From Cupriavidus necator N-1 (lineage in GTDB: Bacteria > Pseudomonadota > Gammaproteobacteria > Burkholderiales > Burkholderiaceae), in the NCBI RefSeq assembly GCF_000219215.1, contig NC_015726.1, forward strand, positions 310,001-374,000: a stretch of DNA of 64,000 bases. Reading direction: 5' to 3'. Shown one piece after another: positions 34,702-44,117 of the stretch (position 1 is its first letter; each line of letters opens with the position of its first letter). A program made the position numbers and the translations under genes. The notes below the pieces were generated by a model. It did no database searches. It saw only the letters and a program-made list of their open reading frames with translations, and was not told the DNA's origin.

Positions 34702-36309
34702 TCAGGGAGCCTTGCCCGTCGGCGTGCCCAGCGGCTCGCCGATCGGGGCGCTGGCTGGCGGCTGCTTGGCGGGGGCCGGTGCCGCCGGCTTGGCTGCCGG
34801 TGCGCTGGCGCCCTTGGCGCCGCTCTTGCCCGAGGGCTTTGCCGCCTTGCCGTTGTCGGCCGGCGGATTGGTTTCCAGCTTCGACTTGGAGCGCTTGACC
34901 GGCTGGCCGTTGAGCTGGGCGATGGCCTGCTGCAGCATGAAGTCTTCGGCCGAGCCAAATTCCACCGGCTTCTTGCGGCGGTCCTTCTCGCGCTCTTCCG
35001 GTGACTTCTTCGCGTTCTCTTCTTCCAGGCGGCGCAGCTCGTCCACGCGGCGCTGCTCGCGCTCGGTCATTTCCGGCTCCTCCGATTCCTGCTTGTTGTG
35101 CAGGTGGCGCTCGGTGTCGATCTCGCGCGTGATCAGCGCGTCGTCTGGATCGCCTTCGGGGTTCTGGTCGACCGGGATGTCCGGACGGATGCCCTTGGCC
35201 TGGATCGACTTGCCGCTCGGCGTGTAGTAGTACGCGATGGTCAGCTTGATGCCGGTGTCGTTGGTCAGCGGGCGCACGGTCTGCACCGAGCCCTTGCCGA
35301 AGGTGGTCTTGCCCATGATCTGCGCGCGGTGATGATCCTGCAGCGCGCCGGCCACGATCTCGGAGGCCGAGGCCGAGTAGGCGTTGGTCAGCACCACCAT
35401 CGGGATCTTCTTGTACAGCGCGGGCAGGCCCTTGAGCGGATCGTCTTCCAGCGACGACAGGCGGTAGTTGTTGTACGACGCCTTGTACACGCGCTTGGCA
35501 TCGGGCACCTGGCCGTTGGTGGATACCACCGTGGCGTCTTCCGGCAGGAACGCCGCGGCCACGCCGACCGCGCCCTGCAGCACGCCGCCGCCGTTGTTGC
35601 GCAGGTCCAGCACCAGGCCCTTCATGTTGGGGTTCTTCTGCGCCAGCTCGGCCAGCTTGCGGGACAAGTCGGAGATGGTGCGTTCCTGGAAGCTGGTCAG
35701 GCGGATCCAGCCGATATTGTTGTCCAGCATCTTGGCCTTGACCGACTGCACGCGGATTTCGGCGCGCGTGATCGAGACCGGGAAGGTGCGTTCCTCGCTC
35801 TTGCGGTAGATGGTCAGCGTGACCTTGGTGCCGGGCTCGCCGCGCATGCGCTTGACCGCCTGCTCCAGCGGCAGGCCGCGCACGGGCTTGTCGTCGATGC
35901 GGGTGATCAGGTCGCCCGGCTGGATGCCGGCGCGGAAGGCCGGGGTGTCCTCGATCGGGTTGATCACCTTGACCAGGCCTTCTTCCTGCGAGATCTCGAT
36001 GCCCAGGCCGGCAAAGCGCCCGCGCGTGCCTTCCTGCAGTTCCTTGAAGTCTTTCTCGTCGAGGTAGGACGAATGCGGGTCGAGGCTGGCGACCATGCCC
36101 TTGATGGCTTCGGTCAGCAGTTTCTTGTCATCGACCGGCTCCACGTACTCGCGCTTGATCTGCCCGAAGATATCGGCCATCAGCCGCAACTGGTCAAGCG
36201 GCAAGGGCCCCGATGAGTTCTGGGCGGTCGCCGAAATCTGCAGCGTGGCGAGCACGCCGGCGACGAGGCCGACAGAAACTAGGCTGATGTTCTTGAGCGT
36301 CTTGCGCAT
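34702..36309 (-). CDS. ctpA: carboxy-terminal processing protease CtpA (S41 family)
   Basis: A 535-residue periplasmic serine protease. An uncleaved or cleaved signal helix is at residues 8-28. A PDZ domain includes GRFAGLGIEISQEEGLVKV and IEDTPAFRAGIQPGDLI. The S41 catalytic core has the substrate loop LDLRNNGGGVLQGA, the nucleophile Ser in NAYSASASEIVAGAL and the base Lys in GKTTFGKGSVQT. A charged helical segment and a long Ala/Pro/Lys tail make the C-terminus longer than E. coli-type Ctp enzymes. It trims or degrades periplasmic proteins and lipoprotein-linked cell-wall hydrolases. Upstream lies gpmA in the same direction. Confidence 0.94.
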   Translation of the reverse strand: MRKTLKNISLVSVGLVAGVLATLQISATAQNSSGPLPLDQLRLMADIFGQIKREYVEPVDDKKLLTEAIKGMVASLDPHSSYLDEKDFKELQEGTRGRFAGLGIEISQEEGLVKVINPIEDTPAFRAGIQPGDLITRIDDKPVRGLPLEQAVKRMRGEPGTKVTLTIYRKSEERTFPVSITRAEIRVQSVKAKMLDNNIGWIRLTSFQERTISDLSRKLAELAQKNPNMKGLVLDLRNNGGGVLQGAVGVAAAFLPEDATVVSTNGQVPDAKRVYKASYNNYRLSSLEDDPLKGLPALYKKIPMVVLTNAYSASASEIVAGALQDHHRAQIMGKTTFGKGSVQTVRPLTNDTGIKLTIAYYYTPSGKSIQAKGIRPDIPVDQNPEGDPDDALITREIDTERHLHNKQESEEPEMTEREQRRVDELRRLEEENAKKSPEEREKDRRKKPVEFGSAEDFMLQQAIAQLNGQPVKRSKSKLETNPPADNGKAAKPSGKSGAKGASAPAAKPAAPAPAKQPPASAPIGEPLGTPTGKAP

Positions 36310-36488
36310 GAGGGCTGCCTGAACGTGTACTCGAAGTACTGGTGTACGGTAGGGAGATTATGCCGGCTGCGGCCGCCCGGCGCCGGGCGGTTTGTCCGAC
36401 AGTATAAGTGCGTGTGGTGAAACGGGCCTGTCCCGTCCCGGCTCAGGGTGGGCGGCCGCACATCCGCGCGCGGCCGCCCGGGCCGGCT

Positions 36489-37235
36489 TCAGCGTGCCTT
36501 GCCCTGGCTGGCCACGGCCGCCAGCGAGGCGGCGATGGCGTCCTGGTCACCCAGGTAGTAGTGGCGCAGGGGGCGCAGGTCGGCGTCCAGCTCATAGACG
36601 AGCGGGGTGCCGTTGGGGATATTGAGTCCGACGATATCGTCATCCGAGATCTGGTCCAGGTATTTCACCAGCGCGCGGATGCTGTTGCCATGGGCGGCAA
36701 TGACCACGCGCTTGCCGGATTGGATGTCGGGGGCGATGGATTCGTTCCACAGCGGCATCACGCGGGCCACGGTGTCCTTCAGGCACTCGGTCAGTGGGAT
36801 CTCGTTGCGCGGCACATTGGCGTAGCGCGGATCGTCGTACGAGGCACGCGGATCGGTGGGCTCCAGTGCGGGCGGCGGCGTGTCATAGCTGCGGCGCCAC
36901 ACCAGCACCTGCTCGTCGCCGAACTTGGCGGCGGTTTCTGCCTTGTTCAGGCCGGCCAGCGCGCCGTAGTGGCGCTCGTTCAGGCGCCATTCGTTGCGCA
37001 CCGGGATCCACATCAGGTCCATTTCATCCTGCACATGCCACAGCGTGCGGATGGCGCGCTTGAGCACCGAGGTATAGGCCACGTCAAAGCCCAGGCCGGC
37101 ATCCTTGAGCAGCTTGCCGGCCTGGCGCGCCTGGTCGGCGCCGGTTTCGGTCAGGTCGACGTCGACCCAGCCGGTAAAGCGGTTTTCAAGGTTCCACGTG
37201 GATTCGCCGTGGCGGATGAGGACGAGCTTGTACAT
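36489..37235 (-). CDS. gpmA: 2,3-bisphosphoglycerate-dependent phosphoglycerate mutase
   Basis: A 248-residue glycolytic enzyme that interconverts 3- and 2-phosphoglycerate. The phosphohistidine is in [20 protein letters not shown]; other landmarks are [21 protein letters not shown] in two blocks and the second catalytic His in [20 protein letters not shown] 37235 gives a protein starting [10 protein letters not shown], which fits the family exactly; longer starts add an unlike tail. Expressed in the same direction as ctpA, 179 bp apart. Confidence 0.96.
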   Translation of the reverse strand: MYKLVLIRHGESTWNLENRFTGWVDVDLTETGADQARQAGKLLKDAGLGFDVAYTSVLKRAIRTLWHVQDEMDLMWIPVRNEWRLNERHYGALAGLNKAETAAKFGDEQVLVWRRSYDTPPPALEPTDPRASYDDPRYANVPRNEIPLTECLKDTVARVMPLWNESIAPDIQSGKRVVIAAHGNSIRALVKYLDQISDDDIVGLNIPNGTPLVYELDADLRPLRHYYLGDQDAIAASLAAVASQGKAR

Positions 37236-37423
37236 GCTGCTGCTTCCAGAGAGTAGGTAACCTGCATGCGTCCGCGCCGTCACCTGGAGGGGGCTGATGG
37301 GTTCCTTGTGGACATCCCATGTCTCAGACAGGCGACAATGGCGGATGGCCATGCGACGGCAGGGCCTGGACGCCAAACCGCGTATTTTATAATGCCGCCG
37401 ACCCAACCTACCGGAATGCCAAC

Positions 37424-37837
37424 GTGAATTTCTTCGCCGACTACAACAACCTCGCTCTGATCGCCCTCGCCGTGGTCTCGGGCGGCCTGCTGGCCTGGCC
37501 CGCGATTTCGCGCAGCACCCGCGGCAAGACCGTCAATACGGCCGCCGCGACCCAGCTGATCAACAAGCGCGGCGCGGTCGTGGTCGACATCCGCGAGCCC
37601 GCCGAGTATGCCAAGGGTCACCTGCCCCAAGCCAAGAGCGCGCCGCTGGCCGACCTGCCCTCGCGCGCGGCCGGCCTTGCAAAGGACAAGGCTGCCCCCA
37701 TCATCGTCGTGTGCCAGACCGGCCAGCGCTCGGGCAAGGCCCAGGCAGCGTTGAAGGAAGCCGGTTACAGTGAGATCTACGCGCTCGAGGGCGGCATCGC
37801 CGCCTGGCAGCAGGCAGGCCTGCCGCTGGTGAAGTAA
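37424..37837 (+). CDS. membrane-anchored rhodanese-like protein
   Basis: A 137-residue protein with one N-terminal helix ([18 protein letters not shown]) and a rhodanese domain: [18 protein letters not shown] and the active-site loop [12 protein letters not shown] with the catalytic Cys. It may carry persulfide sulfur at the membrane. The GTG start at 37424 places the helix at the N-terminus; it is about 30 bp downstream of a perfect TATAAT box (37388-37393). It forms a likely unit with grxC and secB, a gene order common in Burkholderiales. Confidence 0.88.
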   Translation: MNFFADYNNLALIALAVVSGGLLAWPAISRSTRGKTVNTAAATQLINKRGAVVVDIREPAEYAKGHLPQAKSAPLADLPSRAAGLAKDKAAPIIVVCQTGQRSGKAQAALKEAGYSEIYALEGGIAAWQQAGLPLVK

Positions 37838-37920
37838 TCCCGGGCAGCACCGCCGTATCCGTCACAGCGCGCCCCCGGCCAGGCCGGGCTGCGCGCGCAT
37901 TGCATTCAAGGAGAACCCGC

Positions 37921-38178
37921 ATGGCCCGTGTCGTCATGTACAGCACCGTTGTGTGCCCGTATTGCCTGATGGCTGAACGCCTGCTCAAGTCCAAGGGCGT
38001 GGAAATGATCGAGAAGATCCTGATCGACCGCGAACCCGGCAAGCGTGAAGAGATGATGGCCCGTACTGGTCGCCGCACCGTGCCGCAGATCTACATCGAC
38101 GAGACCCACGTGGGCGGCTTCGACGACCTCTCGGCGCTGGACCGCCAGGGCGGCCTGGTGCCGCTGCTGGCTGCCTGA
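37921..38178 (+). CDS. grxC: glutaredoxin 3
   Basis: An 85-residue dithiol glutaredoxin. The active site is Cys12-Pro-Tyr-Cys15 (VVCPYCLMAERLL), and the glutathione-binding residues are in RTVPQIYIDETHVGGFDDL. It reduces protein disulfides and glutathione-mixed disulfides. ATG 37921 follows AAGGAGAACCC, a strong ribosome site. Located between the rhodanese and secB. Confidence 0.95.
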   Translation: MARVVMYSTVVCPYCLMAERLLKSKGVEMIEKILIDREPGKREEMMARTGRRTVPQIYIDETHVGGFDDLSALDRQGGLVPLLAA

Positions 38179-38379
38179 GCCGGTTGCTCCGGCGCTGGCT
38201 CGGAATCGTCTGATTCCGGGCCGGGCCGGTTCCGGCACACTCCCGGCGCGGGTGAATTCGCCACCCGCGTCATGTACCATATGCGTTTTCCAACCGGGCA
38301 CCGGCCACCCTTGCACGACGCAAGGGCTGCGGCCACCGCGCCCGATGCACATCCAGCCCATCCTCCCCGGAAGCCTTTC

Positions 38380-38898
38380 ATGAGCGACCAGCAAAACACC
38401 CAGCAGGACGATCAACCCTTCTTCAACATCCAGCGCGTCTACCTGAAAGACATGTCGCTGGAGCAGCCCAATTCGCCCGGCATCTTCCTGGAATCGGAAG
38501 CCCCGTCGGTGGAAGTGCAGGTCAACGTCGGCGCTTCGCAGCTGCAGGAAGGGATCTTCGAGGTGGTGGTGACGGGCACCGTGACGACCAAGGTGCAGGA
38601 CAAGGTTGCCTTCCTGGTGGAAGCGCACCAGGCCGGCATCTTCGATATCCGCAACGTGCCGGTGGAGCAGCTGGACCCGCTGCTGGGCATCGCCTGCCCG
38701 ACCATCCTGTACCCGTACCTGCGCGGCAATATCGCTGACGTGATCACCCGCGCCGGCTTCCAGGCCATCCACCTGTCGGAAATCAACTTCCAGGCGCTGT
38801 ATGAGCAACGTCTGCAGGCCGCCATGGAAGAAGCCCAGGGTGCCGAAGGTGGCAACAGCGGCATCGTGATGCCCGACGGCAGCCAGGCCCGCCACTGA
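38380..38898 (+). CDS. secB: protein-export chaperone SecB
   Basis: A 172-residue cytoplasmic chaperone that keeps preproteins unfolded and delivers them to SecA. Family blocks: [38 protein letters not shown], and [20 protein letters not shown]. The C-terminal region after about residue 150 is low in conservation. It follows grxC and precedes gpsA, the same order as in E. coli (grxC-secB-gpsA). Confidence 0.97.
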   Translation: MSDQQNTQQDDQPFFNIQRVYLKDMSLEQPNSPGIFLESEAPSVEVQVNVGASQLQEGIFEVVVTGTVTTKVQDKVAFLVEAHQAGIFDIRNVPVEQLDPLLGIACPTILYPYLRGNIADVITRAGFQAIHLSEINFQALYEQRLQAAMEEAQGAEGGNSGIVMPDGSQARH

Positions 38899-38922
38899 TT
38901 CCGGCGGCCTGAGCCATCATCG

Positions 38923-38945
38923 AAACGGGGCTGCGGCCCCGTTTT
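38923..38945 (+). terminator. intrinsic terminator after secB
   Basis: Arms AAACGGGGC and GCCCCGTTT around TGCG, ending in TTTT, 24 bp after the secB stop codon. Confidence 0.75.
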
Positions 38946-39002
38946 GACTTTGGACTACCATCGGTGGCGTGAACCTCCGAGCCATCTTCTGTTCGAGCTG
39001 CC

Positions 39003-40019
39003 ATGAAACTGACCTTCCTCGGTGCCGGTGCCTGGGGCACCGCCCTCGCCAGCCATGCCGCGGCCACCAACGACGTGGTGCTGTGGGGACGCGATCCCGC
39101 GCAGCTCGCGGCGATTGCGGCCACGCGTGAGAACGCCGCCTACCTGCCCGGCGTGACGCTGTCCGGGCGGCTGGCGGTGCAGGCGGATTTCGAGCAGGCC
39201 GTGGCGCATGCCGCCGACGATGCCGACGGCATTGTGGTGGTGGCAACGCCGGTGGCGGGCTTGCGCGAGATGACGCGCCGGCTGGCCGCGCGCAGCGCCA
39301 GGCCGGTGTCGATGCTGTGGTTGTGCAAGGGCTTCGAGTCTGGCACCCACCTGCTGCCGCACCAGATGGTGCGGGCCGAGCTCGATGCCGCCGGGCGCAC
39401 CGAGGGCTTTGCCTACGGCGTGCTGACCGGCCCCAGCTTCGCGCGCGAGGTGGCGCTGGGGCTGCCGTGCGCGCTGACCGTGGCGGGCAACGAGCCGTCG
39501 CTGGCCGAACGCGCGCAGGCGGCTTTCCACCATCACGCGATGCGCATCTACGGCAGCGACGACCTGACCGGCGTGGAAGTCGGCGGTGCGGTCAAGAACG
39601 TGCTGGCCATTGCCACCGGCGCCAGCGACGGGCTGGGCCTGGGCCTGAACGCGCGCGCCGCGCTGGTGACGCGCGGGCTGGCCGAGATGACGCGCCTGGG
39701 GCTGGCGCTGGGCGGCCGGGTCGAGACCTTCATGGGCCTGGCCGGCGTGGGCGACCTGATCCTGACCGCCACCGGCGACCTGTCGCGCAACCGCAAGGTC
39801 GGCCAGCAGCTGGCGGCGGGGCAGAGCCTGGAGCAGATCCTGGCCGGGCTGGGCCACGTCGCCGAAAGGCGTGCGCTGCGCCCAGGCGGTGGCCGAGCTG
39901 GCCGCCACGCACGGCGTCGAGATGCCGATCGCCCGCGCGGTCTGCGCGGTGCTGTTCACGGGCTGAGCGCCGCCGATGCGGTGGCGCAGCTGCTGCAGCG
40001 CGACGCGCGCGACGAATGA
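39003..40019 (+). CDS. gpsA: glycerol-3-phosphate dehydrogenase, with a scrambled C-terminal segment
   Basis: A 338-residue NAD(P)-dependent enzyme that reduces dihydroxyacetone phosphate to glycerol-3-phosphate for phospholipid synthesis. The N-terminal fold is intact: [38 protein letters not shown], the catalytic Lys in [21 protein letters not shown] and [18 protein letters not shown]. After GLGHVAE the protein reads about 30 unrelated, Arg-rich residues, then regains family sequence at [12 protein letters not shown]. One extra A near 39867 and one missing base near 39957 explain it: in between, another frame encodes [20 protein letters not shown]. The product, if real, would lack part of the substrate site. 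Confidence 0.88.
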   Translation: MKLTFLGAGAWGTALASHAAATNDVVLWGRDPAQLAAIAATRENAAYLPGVTLSGRLAVQADFEQAVAHAADDADGIVVVATPVAGLREMTRRLAARSARPVSMLWLCKGFESGTHLLPHQMVRAELDAAGRTEGFAYGVLTGPSFAREVALGLPCALTVAGNEPSLAERAQAAFHHHAMRIYGSDDLTGVEVGGAVKNVLAIATGASDGLGLGLNARAALVTRGLAEMTRLGLALGGRVETFMGLAGVGDLILTATGDLSRNRKVGQQLAAGQSLEQILAGLGHVAERRALRPGGGRAGRHARRRDADRPRGLRGAVHGLSAADAVAQLLQRDARDE

Positions 40020-40055
40020 CTACCCGCGTATCCACCTTCTGATCCTCTGCACCGC

Positions 40056-41033
40056 ATGCCCACACGACGACAAGCGCTGATCGCGCTGGCGGCTGCCTGC
40101 GCCGCCGGGACTTCCGGCAGCGTCTTCGCCCAACCCTGGCCCGCGCGGCCGATCCGCATGGTGGTGCCGTTCCCGCCGGGCTCGTCGCCCGACTTGATCG
40201 CGCGCATCGTGACCGAAAAGCTGGCCGCCGCGCTGGGCCAGCCGGTGGTGGTGGAAAACCGTCCCGGCGCCGGCGGCAATATCGGCACCGGCATGGTGGC
40301 GCGCGCCGCCCCCGATGGCTATACGCTGCTGTTCACCATCAACGGCCCGCTGGTGACCGCGCCGACGCTGTCGCGCAACCTGAACTACGACCCGTTCCGC
40401 CAGCTGGCGCCGGTCACGCTGGTGGCGACCTCGCCCAACGTGCTGGTGGTGGATGCGCGCCTGCCGGTGCACAACCTGCGCGAGTTCGTCGCGCTGGCAC
40501 GGTCGAAGCCGGCTGAGCTGAACTATGGCTCGCCCGGCAACGGCAGCGCCTCGCACCTGGCGATGGAGCAACTGAAGGCGATGGCGGGCATCGACCTCCA
40601 GCACGTGCCGTACCCCGGCTTCCCGCAGATCACCACGGCGATGGTGGGCGGGCAGGTGCAGGCGGGCTTCATGGTGCCGGCGATCGCGATGCCGCAGGTC
40701 AACGCGGGCAAGCTGCGCGTGCTGGCCGTGACCACCACGGGGCGCACGGCGGTGTTGCCGTCGGTGCCGACGGTGGCGGAATCCGGCTACCCGGGCTTCG
40801 AGGCGATTTCCTGGCAGGCGGTGCTGGCGCCGGCGGGCACGCCGCAGGCTGTGATCGACCGGCTCTACCGCGAGCTGGTGGCGATCATCGGCAGCGCCGA
40901 CGTGCGCGACAAGATGCGCGCGCAGTATTTCGTGCCGGCCGGTACCGCGCCAGCCTCGCTGCGCCAGACCATGGTGAGCGAGAAGGCACGCTGGGACAAG
41001 GTGATCCGCGCCGCCGGCGTGCAGCCGGAGTAG
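40056..41033 (+). CDS. tripartite tricarboxylate transporter substrate-binding protein (Bug family)
   Basis: A 325-residue periplasmic solute receptor. A signal peptide with a twin-Arg-like start (MPTRRQALIALAAACAAG) is cleaved near residue 26. Family signatures: PARPIRMVVPFPPGSSPDLIAR, VENRPGAGGNIGTGMVARA, GSPGNGSASHLAMEQLKA, HVPYPGFPQITTAMVGGQV. Bug receptors are hugely expanded in Burkholderiales; ligands are carboxylates or similar small molecules and cannot be predicted here. No TctA/TctB membrane genes are adjacent, so it is an orphan receptor. Confidence 0.92.
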   Translation: MPTRRQALIALAAACAAGTSGSVFAQPWPARPIRMVVPFPPGSSPDLIARIVTEKLAAALGQPVVVENRPGAGGNIGTGMVARAAPDGYTLLFTINGPLVTAPTLSRNLNYDPFRQLAPVTLVATSPNVLVVDARLPVHNLREFVALARSKPAELNYGSPGNGSASHLAMEQLKAMAGIDLQHVPYPGFPQITTAMVGGQVQAGFMVPAIAMPQVNAGKLRVLAVTTTGRTAVLPSVPTVAESGYPGFEAISWQAVLAPAGTPQAVIDRLYRELVAIIGSADVRDKMRAQYFVPAGTAPASLRQTMVSEKARWDKVIRAAGVQPE

Positions 41034-41049
41034 GCGCTGGCCGGGCGGC

Positions 41050-41520
41050 TCAGCTGCCGCCTTCGAACCCGTTCTGGCGCCACGCCTCGAACACCACCAC
41101 GGCGACCGTGTTCGACAGGTTCAGGCTGCGGTTGTCGGGCCGCATCGGCAGCCGGATGCGCTGCGCGGGCGGGAACCAGTCGCGCCGCTCCGGTGATAGC
41201 CCGCGCGTCTCGGGACCGAACACGAACCAGTCCCCGGGCCGGAACGCCACCTGGCCGAACGGCGTCGAGCCGCGCGTGGTCAGCGCGAACATGCGCGCCG
41301 GGTCGGGCTGCTCGCTGGCCATCAGCGCGTCCCAGCTTTCATGCACGCGCATGGTGGCGTACTCGTGGTAATCCAGTCCCGCGCGGCGCATGCGCGCGTC
41401 TTCCAGCGGAAAGCCCAGGGGTTTGACCAAGTGCAGCTGCGCGCCGGTGTTGGCGCACAGGCGGATCACATTGCCGGTATTGGGCGGGATTTCCGGTTCG
41501 ACCAGGACGACATTGAACAT
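41050..41520 (-). CDS. trmL: tRNA (cytidine(34)-2'-O)-methyltransferase
   Basis: A 156-residue SPOUT-class methyltransferase that modifies the wobble nucleotide of tRNA-Leu. It contains PEIPPNTGNVIRLCANTGA, the SAM-knot segments DWFVFGPETRGLSPE and RIRLPMRPDNRSLNLSNTV. Length is standard. It is convergent with the Bug receptor gene and lies next to the comF remnant. Confidence 0.95.
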   Translation of the reverse strand: MFNVVLVEPEIPPNTGNVIRLCANTGAQLHLVKPLGFPLEDARMRRAGLDYHEYATMRVHESWDALMASEQPDPARMFALTTRGSTPFGQVAFRPGDWFVFGPETRGLSPERRDWFPPAQRIRLPMRPDNRSLNLSNTVAVVVFEAWRQNGFEGGS

Positions 41521-41603
41521 GGTGCAGGGGATGGCGGGCGCGCTGCGCCCTTCGTCAGAACGGTGCGCAGCTTACCGCGCGCACCGGCCAGTGTCATCCA
41601 AAG

Positions 41604-42180
41604 CTACGGCGTGCGCAGCGCGACGATCACGCTGACGCTGACGCGGGCCGCGCCATGCGCCTTGAGCACGCTGGCGGCTTCGTGCATGGTGGCGCCGGAA
41701 GTCATCACATCGTCCACCAGCGCCACGTGCAGGCCGTCCAGCCGCACGGCGCGCGCCAGCCGGAAGGCGCCGCGCAGGTTCACCTGCCGGGCGGCCAGGT
41801 CCAGCGCGCGCTGGCTGCCGGTGTCGCGCTGGCGCTGCAGCAGCACCGGGTCGGGCGCAGGCCCAGGTGGCGCGCCAGCGGCCGCGCGATTTCCCAGGCC
41901 TGGTTGAAGCCGCGCGCGGCCAGCCGCTGCGGTGACAGGGGGATGGGTGCGATCAGGTCGGGCGGCGCCGGCCGGGCGCCGGCCCAAGCCCCCGGCAGCC
42001 CCGCGGCCAGCCGGGCCGCGAGCCAGCCCGCCAGTGGCAGCGCGTGGCCGAACTTGAGCGCCAGCACCAGCTGGTCCTGGGGCGACGCGTAGTCGCCCCA
42101 GCGTGTGGGCGTGATCGCCGGGCAGTGGAAGTGGCGCCCCAGCGCCAGCGCGCAGGCCGGCCAGCACCTTGCCGGCGGCG
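41604..42180 (-). pseudogene. ComF family amidophosphoribosyltransferase-like protein, broken
   Basis: The middle part (GDYASPQDQLVLALKFGH, LIAPIPLSPQRLAARGFNQAWE) and the C-terminal phosphoribosyltransferase loop (VALVDDVMTSGATMHEAASVL) are clear ComF, but they lie in two frames. One base is missing near 41858 between ARHLGLRP and PVLLQRQRDTG. The N-terminal zinc-finger part, normally about 60 residues, is reduced to a few Cys residues and runs without an obvious start into the region upstream of the divergent methyltransferase gene. ComF acts in DNA uptake in naturally competent bacteria. Confidence 0.78.
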
Positions 42181-42323
42181 CCGGCAGCCAGCGCGGCGCG
42201 CGCGTATACTTGCCGTCCGGCCGCAGCCCATCGGGCGCCGCGGCCGCGTTCATCCGGCGCCCGGGCCTGATCCTGTATCTGTCCCCGCGCCGGTTCCTGA
42301 TTTTCTTGCTGCCCTGTCTGCCC

Positions 42324-43277
42324 GTGTCCCTGCATGCCGCTGATTCCCCCGATGCCTTCCTGCCCCCCGCGCGCCTGACCCGGCTCGCCTTCGACCGGCG
42401 CAGCCGCGGCTTCGGCCAGCTGGACTTCCTGCTGGGCGAAATCGGCCGCCGCATGCAGGAGCGCATGGAAGTGATCCGCCTGGCGCCGCAGCGCGCGCTG
42501 GATATCGGCTGCGGCCACGGCCAGGGCCTGGCCGGGCTGCGCGACCGCTTCCCGGATGCGCAGATTGCCGGGCTGGACATCTCCGGCGCGATGCTGGCCG
42601 AGGCCGGCCAGCGCGACCCGCAGCGCCGGCCCGGCTGGATCGGCCGCATGCTGGGCAAGCGGCCGCTCTTTGACCTGGTCCAGGGCGATCTTGCCACACT
42701 GCCTTTTGCGCCCGCGAGCTTCGACCTGCTGTGGTCCAACCTGGCGCTGCACTGGCATCCGGAGCCGCACCGCGTGTTCCCGGAGTGGCACCGCGTGGCG
42801 CGCGACGAAGGGCTGGTGCTGTTCTCGCTGTTCGGCCCGGACACCCTGAAGGAGCTGCGCGCGGCCTTTGCCGAAGTCGACGAAGCTCCCCATACGTTGC
42901 GCTTTGTCGACATGCACGATATCGGCGACATGCTGGTGCACAGCGGCTGGTCCACCCCGGTGATGGACATGGAGACGCTGACCGTGACCTACGAGTCCCC
43001 CGCCACGCTGCTGCGCGAGGTGCAGGCCTTCGGCGGCCTGCGCGGGCCGGCCGCTGCGCTGCCGCAGGGCCTGCGCGGCCGCGGCTGGTACCAGGCGCTG
43101 GCGCAGGCGCTGGAGCGGCGGCGCAACGCCGACGGCGTGATCCCGCTCACCTTCGAGATCGTCTACGGCCACGCCTGGAAGCTGGCCCCGCGTGGCGGCC
43201 AGGCGGTCGACGACCAGGGCCGCGCGGTGGTGCCGCTGGACCAGATCGGCCGTGCAAGGCCGCGCCGGACAAGTTAA
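42324..43277 (+). CDS. BioC-like SAM-dependent methyltransferase
   Basis: A 317-residue methyltransferase with the class I fold: ALDIGCGHGQGLAGLRDRFPDAQIAGLDIS in two blocks for SAM binding, DLLWSNLALHWHPEP (motif IV) and LVLFSLFGPDTLKELR. This pattern, including the SNLALHW motif, is that of BioC, the malonyl-ACP O-methyltransferase starting biotin synthesis; an unrelated small-molecule role is possible because no biotin genes are near. The GTG at 42324 is the likely start (SLHAADSPDAFLPPARL follows). Its upstream DNA abuts the broken comF. Confidence 0.85.
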   Translation: MSLHAADSPDAFLPPARLTRLAFDRRSRGFGQLDFLLGEIGRRMQERMEVIRLAPQRALDIGCGHGQGLAGLRDRFPDAQIAGLDISGAMLAEAGQRDPQRRPGWIGRMLGKRPLFDLVQGDLATLPFAPASFDLLWSNLALHWHPEPHRVFPEWHRVARDEGLVLFSLFGPDTLKELRAAFAEVDEAPHTLRFVDMHDIGDMLVHSGWSTPVMDMETLTVTYESPATLLREVQAFGGLRGPAAALPQGLRGRGWYQALAQALERRRNADGVIPLTFEIVYGHAWKLAPRGGQAVDDQGRAVVPLDQIGRARPRRTS

Positions 43278-43407
43278 AACAGAGTTAACTTGCGCCGGTG
43301 CGGGATTGCCGCAAACATAGCACCGGCGCGGCGGGCAGGGCGATGGCGGGGCTCTTCCCTATGCACAGAATCAAGCGGCGCGCAAGCCGTCCGGTCAAGG
43401 CGCGCCC

Positions 43408-43436
43408 TTGTCCGTGTATAGGAAGCGCCCTATAAT
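43408..43436 (+). promoter_or_regulatory. sigma-70 promoter of the cox operon
   Basis: TTGTCC (43408-43413) and TATAAT (43431-43436) with a 17-bp spacer. It lies about 115 bp upstream of the DUF2244 gene and is the best vegetative promoter in the window. Confidence 0.7.
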
Positions 43437-43549
43437 GCGCCAGTTTGTCGCAGTGGTCCCCTGGCACAAGAACGTCCTGGTTTTGCACTTGCACTGTGCG
43501 GCCCGGGCGCCATCGTCCCGGGTGTGCATCCGATGCAGAGTGGTTGGCG

Positions 43550-44059
43550 ATGCAAGACTTGGGTATCGCACTCCAGACGGCAGGTGGTGACTCCGGCGGA
43601 AATCTCGACGGACCTCTCCCCGCGCCCCACGACTGGCTGATGAAGCGGAATTGCTCGCTGTCTCCACGCCAGGTCGGCTGGTTTTACCTCTCGATCCTCA
43701 CGGTTTCGCTTGCCATCGCGTTGTTTTTCGCGTGGCAAGGGTCCTGGCTCGTGCTGCCATTTGCCAGCATCGAGCTGATCGGGCTGGGGATCGCGCTGCT
43801 GGTGTATGCGCGCCATGCGACAGATTATGAGCGCGTCAGCATTACCGACGGCATGCTGGTCGTGGAGACAGCCAGCGGCACAAAGGTGACGCGCCGGGAA
43901 TTCAACCCGCGCTGGGTGCGGGTCGAACTGGGTGAATCGTTCCGCGCGCTGGTGACGCTGCGCTCGGGCGGGCGTGAGGTACAGGTGGGGTGTTACGTGG
44001 ACCCGTACCGGCGACGCAAGTTCGCGCAGGAGCTCGCAGCGGCCTTGCGCCGCCTCTGA
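43550..44059 (+). CDS. DUF2244 domain membrane protein
   Basis: A 169-residue protein. Two adjacent membrane helices (WFYLSILTVSLAIALFFAW and VLPFASIELIGLGIALLVY) are followed by a beta-rich soluble part (RREFNPRWVRVELGES, CYVDPYRRRKFAQEL). DUF2244 proteins occur next to cytochrome oxidase genes in beta- and alphaproteobacteria; the molecular role is unknown. It is 58 bp upstream of coxB and likely the first gene of the operon. Start ATG 43550 is supported by family length. Confidence 0.88.
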   Translation: MQDLGIALQTAGGDSGGNLDGPLPAPHDWLMKRNCSLSPRQVGWFYLSILTVSLAIALFFAWQGSWLVLPFASIELIGLGIALLVYARHATDYERVSITDGMLVVETASGTKVTRREFNPRWVRVELGESFRALVTLRSGGREVQVGCYVDPYRRRKFAQELAAALRRL

Positions 44060-44117
44060 GAGGCGGCGGTGGCGGCGGCGGGGACAGATTTGAATCTGTA
44101 AATTGGGTAGATAACAA

